NCBI GenBank assembly: GCA_017478025.1
Contig: JAFVGZ010000014.1
Coordinates: 107,900-171,899 of the forward strand
Length of the DNA stretch: 64,000 bases
Reading direction: 5' to 3'
From: Prevotella sp.
Lineage (GTDB): Bacteria; Bacteroidota; Bacteroidia; Bacteroidales; Bacteroidaceae
Within the stretch, counting starts at the first letter, position 1. Every line of letters starts with the position of its first letter. Below the pieces are notes generated by a model. That model did no database searches, was not told the origin of the DNA, and was given only the letters and a program-made list of their open reading frames with translations. Positions 59,798-64,000 of the stretch are shown here, one piece after another. Position numbers and translations under genes: made by a program.

Positions 59798-62383
59798 ATT
59801 TCCATTCAAGATAACATAGAAGTATTAGGTGCCAGGGTAAACAATCTGAAGAACATCGATGTCACTATCCCACGCAACAGCCTGACAGTCATCACAGGAT
59901 TGTCAGGTTCGGGTAAGTCGTCGCTGGCCTTTGACACCATCTATGCCGAGGGTCAGCGTCGCTATATGGAGACATTCTCCGCCTATGCCCGCAACTTTCT
60001 GGGCAATATGGAGCGTCCCGATGTTGATAAGATCACAGGTCTATCGCCCGTCATCAGCATCGAGCAGAAGACGACTTCGCGCAATCTGCGCTCTACCGTA
60101 GGCACCACCACGGAGGTTTACGACTTCCTGCGACTGCTCTACGCCCGTGCCGGTACGGCATATAGCTACCTCTCAGGCGAGAAGATGGTGAAATATACCG
60201 AGGAACAGATTGTTGATCTTGTCATACAGCGCTACTCCGACAAGCGCATCCTCATCCTTGCTCCGCTGGTGCGCAACCGCAAGGGACACTATCGCGAACT
60301 CTTTGAGCAGCTGCAGAAGAAGGGATTTCTGCAGGTACGCATAGACGATACCATCACCGAGATTACCCCGGGCATGAAGTTAGACCGCTACAAGAACCAC
60401 AACATCGAGGTGGTTGTTGATAAGTTGCGCGTCAGTGCCGACAGTCGTGAGCGCCTTGGCAACACCGTCAAGACAGCCATGAGGCAGGGCGAAGGACTTA
60501 TCATGGTGCTCGACCATGACTCCGGTGAGCACCGTTATTTCTCCAAACGCCTCATGTGTCCCACTACGGGACTGGCATACAAGGACCCCGCTCCCAATAT
60601 CTTCTCCTTCAATTCTCCTGAGGGGGCATGCCCTTACTGCAAGGGTCTCGGTGTGGTGAATGCCAATGACCCGCTGCTGGCTACGCTCCATGATGAGCCT
60701 CTCGACGATGTGCCGTTTGACATCACGCCCTCGCAGCTCGACCTTGCAGCCGAGGCCGGTGCCTCAGATGACTCAGATGACGAAGAGACAATCACCGTCA
60801 CCTGCCCCGCCTGTCATGGGCAGCGCCTGAACCGTGAGGCTCTTTCCTACCGTCTGTGGGACAAGAATATCGCAGAACTCTGTGAGATGGACATCGATGA
60901 GCTGTACGAATGGCTCGGGAAAGTGACGGATCATCTTGAGGAGCGTGAGCGCATCATAGCGCAAGAGATACTGAAAGAGATCCGCACCCGCCTGAAGTTC
61001 ATGCTCGATGTGGGGTTGGAATACCTTGCTCTGGGCCGCCAGTCCTCTACCCTCTCAGGCGGAGAGAGCCAGCGCATACGCCTCGCCACGCAGATAGGTT
61101 CGCAACTCGTCAATGTGCTCTACATCCTCGACGAGCCCTCCATCGGCCTGCACCACCGCGACAACCAGCGCCTCATCAACTCGCTCAAGCAGCTGCGTGA
61201 CCTGGGCAACACGGTCATCGTGGTAGAGCATGACAAGGACATGATGCTCGCTGCCGACTATATCATCGACATCGGCCCTGCTGCTGGGCGCAAAGGCGGG
61301 CAAGTGGTCTTTCAGGGCACACCGAAAGAGATTCTGAAAGCCAGCACCCTGACTGCCGACTATCTCAACGGGCGCCGCACTATAGAGAAGAAAGAGGCTC
61401 CGCGCAAAGGCAACGGCCTCGCCATTACGCTTCACGGTGCCAGGGGCAACAACCTCAAGAATGTTGACGTGACCTTCCCCCTCGGTACGCTGATACTTGT
61501 CACAGGCGTCAGCGGCTCAGGCAAATCGACGCTCATCAACGAAACACTCTACCCCATCCTGGCCCAGCATTTCTATCGTGCACAAAAGACGCCGATGCCC
61601 TATACCGACATTGAGGGTGTGGAAAACATCGACAAGGTGGTCAACGTGGATCAGAGTCCCATTGGCAGAACGCCTCGCAGCAACCCTGCCACATACACCG
61701 GTGTCTTCTCTGTCATACGCTCACTGTTTGTAAATCTTCCCGAATCCAAGATACGCGGCTACAAGCCGGGGCGCTTCTCCTTCAATGTAAAGGGCGGGCG
61801 ATGTGAGACGTGCACAGGCAATGGCTACAGGACCGTGGCGATGAACTTCCTGCCCGATGTCTATGTGCCCTGCGAGGTATGTCGCGGCAAGCGCTACAAC
61901 CGCGAGACCCTTGAGGTGAGGTATAAGGGCAAGAGCATTGCCGATGTGCTGGATATGACCATCAATCAGGCTGTGGAGTTCTTTGACTCCATGCCCGCCA
62001 TCAAGAAGAAGATTAAGACTCTGCAGGATGTGGGCCTGGGCTACATCAAGCTGGGCCAGTCATCCACCACCCTCTCCGGCGGTGAGAGCCAGCGCGTGAA
62101 GCTGGCTACCGAACTGGCAAAGCGCGATACGGGCAAGACGCTCTATATCCTCGACGAACCCACCACCGGTCTGCACTTCGAAGACATCAAGGCGCTGATG
62201 GATATCCTCGCAAAACTGGTAGATAAGGGCAATACGGTCATCGTCATAGAGCACAACCTCGACGTAATCCGCCAGGCCGACTATATCATAGACCTCGGCC
62301 CCTCAGGAGGCCGTAACGGCGGACAGATCATCAGCGCAGCCCCACCCCTCTTCAAGGGAAGCAAAAGAAAGAAATTGGAATAA
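59798..62383 (+). CDS. uvrA: Excinuclease ABC subunit UvrA, reduced insertion domain, non-canonical start
   Basis: UvrA is the damage-sensing ATPase of nucleotide excision repair. Both ABC sites are intact: [12 protein letters not shown] and [18 protein letters not shown], each with an LSGGESQR signature. The CPYCKGLG and CPACHGQRL Cys pairs and the UvrB-binding region are present. The conserved N-terminus ([20 protein letters not shown]) lies upstream of any ATG, GTG or TTG; the best start is ATT at 59798 (reads I-S-I-Q-D-N), 14 bp after the PorT stop. From there it has 861 residues versus about 940, because the segment between the Cys pairs is only ~60 residues and partly acidic (SDDSDDEE). 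The C-terminus ([15 protein letters not shown]) is also unusual. Confidence 0.9.
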   Translation: MSIQDNIEVLGARVNNLKNIDVTIPRNSLTVITGLSGSGKSSLAFDTIYAEGQRRYMETFSAYARNFLGNMERPDVDKITGLSPVISIEQKTTSRNLRSTVGTTTEVYDFLRLLYARAGTAYSYLSGEKMVKYTEEQIVDLVIQRYSDKRILILAPLVRNRKGHYRELFEQLQKKGFLQVRIDDTITEITPGMKLDRYKNHNIEVVVDKLRVSADSRERLGNTVKTAMRQGEGLIMVLDHDSGEHRYFSKRLMCPTTGLAYKDPAPNIFSFNSPEGACPYCKGLGVVNANDPLLATLHDEPLDDVPFDITPSQLDLAAEAGASDDSDDEETITVTCPACHGQRLNREALSYRLWDKNIAELCEMDIDELYEWLGKVTDHLEERERIIAQEILKEIRTRLKFMLDVGLEYLALGRQSSTLSGGESQRIRLATQIGSQLVNVLYILDEPSIGLHHRDNQRLINSLKQLRDLGNTVIVVEHDKDMMLAADYIIDIGPAAGRKGGQVVFQGTPKEILKASTLTADYLNGRRTIEKKEAPRKGNGLAITLHGARGNNLKNVDVTFPLGTLILVTGVSGSGKSTLINETLYPILAQHFYRAQKTPMPYTDIEGVENIDKVVNVDQSPIGRTPRSNPATYTGVFSVIRSLFVNLPESKIRGYKPGRFSFNVKGGRCETCTGNGYRTVAMNFLPDVYVPCEVCRGKRYNRETLEVRYKGKSIADVLDMTINQAVEFFDSMPAIKKKIKTLQDVGLGYIKLGQSSTTLSGGESQRVKLATELAKRDTGKTLYILDEPTTGLHFEDIKALMDILAKLVDKGNTVIVIEHNLDVIRQADYIIDLGPSGGRNGGQIISAAPPLFKGSKRKKLE

Positions 62384-62506
62384 TTATCATAATTATTTAT
62401 ACTCCAACACCATCCCACGACCTGCTTAATTATTCTTATTATTCCAATTTCTTTCAATTCCTATCCATTCCAATTACCTTCAATTCCAATTACTTTCAAC
62501 AATAAC

Positions 62507-63349
62507 ATGTTCCATATCACAGGCGAGCCGGCAGAGGCAGCAGAGGCACGAGAGAGAATACTGACTGAGTTTGCTGACCTTCAGTTCTTTGAGGAAGGTC
62601 ACAAATACCTTCTTCATGGCAAGTCGCTATGTTCAGTTTCCGGCATTGGTCACCGCTACATCCGCTTCCCCTTCGACGAGGCTAAGCAGGCTGCACGCTA
62701 TGCTGAGCGCCACGGCGAGACGGCAGAATACTGGATACAGCAGTGGCGCCAGAACTCTTTCCGTGCCACCACTCTGGGCACCAAGACCCATGAGTTTGGT
62801 GAGAGCCTGGGCTATCTCCGTGCCGGACACCCCGAGCTGATACGCCCCTCAGTGCGCAATCAGTATATGGAGCAGTACAACTACCTTGCCCCCATACACC
62901 CCAAGGAAGAGGCCATCGTGCGCTTTATGAACGATATGCCGCGCTCCATGCACCTCGTGCTCAACGAGGCAATGGTCTATAGCGGCAAGAACCCCGTTGC
63001 TGAGCGCAACCTGAAGGAGCAGATCTGCGGCACCTTCGACATGCTCTACTACTACGACGGTGAGGGCGACAGCGGCAAGGCAGGCTTCGTAATCCTCGAC
63101 TATAAGACCAACGCCAGCCTGGAGAGCGAGTACAACCGCCGCTTTGGGCGCACGTTGCTACCTCCGTTCAGCAATATGATAGAGGAGGACCTCAGCCTCT
63201 ACACCATACAGCTCTCGCTCTATGCCTTGATGCTCCAGGACATCGGGCTCCCCGTCATAGACCGCCGCATCGTGTGGCTCAACGCCGACGGAGAGTATCA
63301 AATCATCTCCGTGCCCGACATCAGCGAAACCCTCAGGCTGGAACTGTAA
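62507..63349 (+). CDS. PD-(D/E)XK nuclease superfamily protein
   Basis: The 280-residue protein shows the RecB-like nuclease core: CGTFDMLYYYDG (metal Asp), GFVILDYKTNASLESEY (D-x-K) and LYTIQLSLYALMLQD (Q-x-x-x-Y). The N-terminal part has GIGHRYIRFPFDEAKQA. Phage exonucleases and host repair nucleases share this pattern; the role here is unknown. The upstream gap (62384-62506) is a run of TTCCAATT/TTTCAATTCC-type repeats. Confidence 0.8.
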   Translation: MFHITGEPAEAAEARERILTEFADLQFFEEGHKYLLHGKSLCSVSGIGHRYIRFPFDEAKQAARYAERHGETAEYWIQQWRQNSFRATTLGTKTHEFGESLGYLRAGHPELIRPSVRNQYMEQYNYLAPIHPKEEAIVRFMNDMPRSMHLVLNEAMVYSGKNPVAERNLKEQICGTFDMLYYYDGEGDSGKAGFVILDYKTNASLESEYNRRFGRTLLPPFSNMIEEDLSLYTIQLSLYALMLQDIGLPVIDRRIVWLNADGEYQIISVPDISETLRLEL

Positions 63350-63490
63350 ACAGAGATTGAGGCATTGAAAGAAATTAGAATAATGATAATAATGCCATGC
63401 GGACAGAAAGGAAGGGACAGAAATTAGTATAACTCAAGTTTCGGAAGTGCGCCAGCTTATTATTCTTATTGTCCTTATTGTTCTTTCAGA

Positions 63491-63623
63491 ATTCCCAAGT
63501 AAGAATATGCCAAGTTCCCAAGTGAAAACATGCCAAGTTCCCAAGTGAAAATACGCCAAGTTCCCAAGTGAAAACACGCCAAGTTCCCAAGTGAAAACAT
63601 GCCAAGTTCCCAAGTAACTTGGC
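63491..63623. repeat. 23-bp tandem array GCCAAGTTCCCAAGTGAAAA-N3
   Basis: Five unit starts at 63509, 63532, 63555, 63578 and 63601, exactly 23 bp apart, plus a partial unit before. The last unit ends in CCAAGTAACTTGG, a palindrome. Frames through it give Trp/Leu/Gly-rich peptides (LGTWHVFTWELGVF) that are artefacts of the repeat. Confidence 0.93.
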
Positions 63624-63659
63624 CATTTCATAAAATAGCAGTATCTTTGCACTCGATAA

Positions 63660-63824
63660 ATGATTGACGAGGCGGCCGACCATCTGCAAGAACTGGCAAG
63701 GAAGGTAAACGAAGAGAAGATGGGACAACCTTCGTTCTTGATGGTACTGACAGGAGGCGAGTATGCTTACAGGCGTGACGACGGCATCCTCGTTATACCC
63801 ATAGGGTGCTTGAAGAACTGACCC
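63660..63824 (+). pseudogene. C-terminal remnant of a DUF4143-type AAA ATPase
   Basis: A 54-codon frame (MIDEAADHLQELARKVNEEK then MGQPSFLMVLTGGEYAYRRD and GILVIPIGCLKN) looks like only the last ~50 residues of Bacteroidales AAA/DUF4143 ATPases, whose C-termini read similarly (...YAYRR-DG...VIPIGCLK). The ATPase core is missing. A -7-like box (TATCTTTG, 63642-63649) lies upstream. It is most likely a decayed fragment left after deletion next to the 23-bp array. Confidence 0.55.
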
Positions 63825-63881
63825 CTGTAAGCATTCCCGCATCAAGAGCCTTGGGGTTATGACTTACCCTAAAAAAACTTG

Positions 63882-63910
63882 ACACTTTTGGATGCCTAAA
63901 ACAAAAGTGT
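63882..63910. other. Inverted repeat before the last ORF
   Basis: ACACTTTTG (63882-63890) and CAAAAGTGT (63902-63910) form a 9-bp stem with an 11-nt spacer ending exactly at the ATG of the partial ORF. It could be an operator, a terminator, or the end of an element that continues outside the window. Confidence 0.5.
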
Positions 63911-64000
63911 ATGAGAACAAAAGTAAAACGTGAAAGAGATCGTGTCCTAAATGAAGCGACAGGTCAGTATGAATGGGTATGGGTAGAATCCACTCGCTAC
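63911..64000 (+). CDS. N-terminal part of an unidentified protein (partial)
   Basis: Thirty codons from ATG to the window edge give a basic, then aromatic sequence (MRTKVKRERDRVLNEATGQY, EWVWVESTRY). The codon use differs from the neighbours and is more A-rich. No family can be named from so little. Confidence 0.4.
   Translation, partial: MRTKVKRERDRVLNEATGQYEWVWVESTRY

Noticed and set aside
63434-63845. Trp/Leu/Gly-rich proteins on the minus strand
   Set aside because: They are translations of the 23-bp tandem array and have no other support.
63882-64000. Insertion sequence at the right edge
   Set aside because: There is an inverted repeat and a new ORF start, but 30 residues do not match a transposase I know and the second end is outside the window.

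Overview
The window looks like chromosomal DNA of a gut-type Prevotella or close relative (Bacteroidales). The evidence is the promoter signature TTTG-N19/20-TAnnTTTG in front of many genes, weak ribosome-binding sites, a Na+-pumping OadGAB decarboxylase, a BT0820-like HAD protein, PorT-type and OmpA-type outer membrane proteins, a gliding-motility type C-terminal domain, a long NusB, and the order nusB-yajC-ybbR-coaE-DUF5606-queF. There is one tRNA (Ser-GGA). I see no rRNA, no CRISPR array and no complete insertion sequence.

Layout. 1-10 kb: xseA, a MATE pump with a cytidylate-kinase-like gene, purT, trmO, tRNA-Ser, an SMR pump with a Nudix-HAD fusion, pfkA, a GNAT enzyme and a BASS transporter. 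10-15 kb: an AmgK-like kinase fused to a RapZ C-domain, repeat arrays, a YbgC thioesterase and a short GH106-like protein. 15-24 kb: tsaC-clc, fmt, gltX-waaA, metY and a patatin. 24-34 kb: an acyltransferase, surE-DUF6057, glgB, yhcH, a MORN protein and kdsB. 34-41 kb: an exopolysaccharide module (WcaJ-like transferase, Wzc-like tyrosine kinase, HAD protein) and a cell-division/RNA-decay block (coiled-coil protein, zapA, rny). 41-54 kb: oadGAB, a Na+/alanine symporter, an FAD enzyme, tcdA and the nusB-to-queF operon. 54-64 kb: rplY-pth-S4 protein, ompA, envelope proteins, uvrA, a PD-(D/E)XK nuclease and a decayed ATPase remnant at the right edge. Three tRNA t6A37 enzymes (tsaC, tcdA, trmO) are present but scattered.

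The gene content is mostly housekeeping; the novelty is in the DNA between and at the edges of genes. (1) A ~455-bp noncoding element occurs three times (14429-14884, 23727-24182 reversed, 49374-49825). It has direct repeats at both ends, a 22-bp-period array of small hairpins, and stems with compensatory base changes between copies, so it is probably a folded RNA or ssDNA element. (2) Arrays of 7-, 8- and 14-bp units fill many intergenic gaps and supply stop codons, non-ATG start codons and 5' leaders. (3) Several housekeeping proteins carry in-frame low-complexity additions (GlgB, MetY, DUF6057, the FAD enzyme, Wzc). Two unrelated enzymes share the same N-terminal peptide, and UvrA has no ordinary start codon and a reduced insertion domain.
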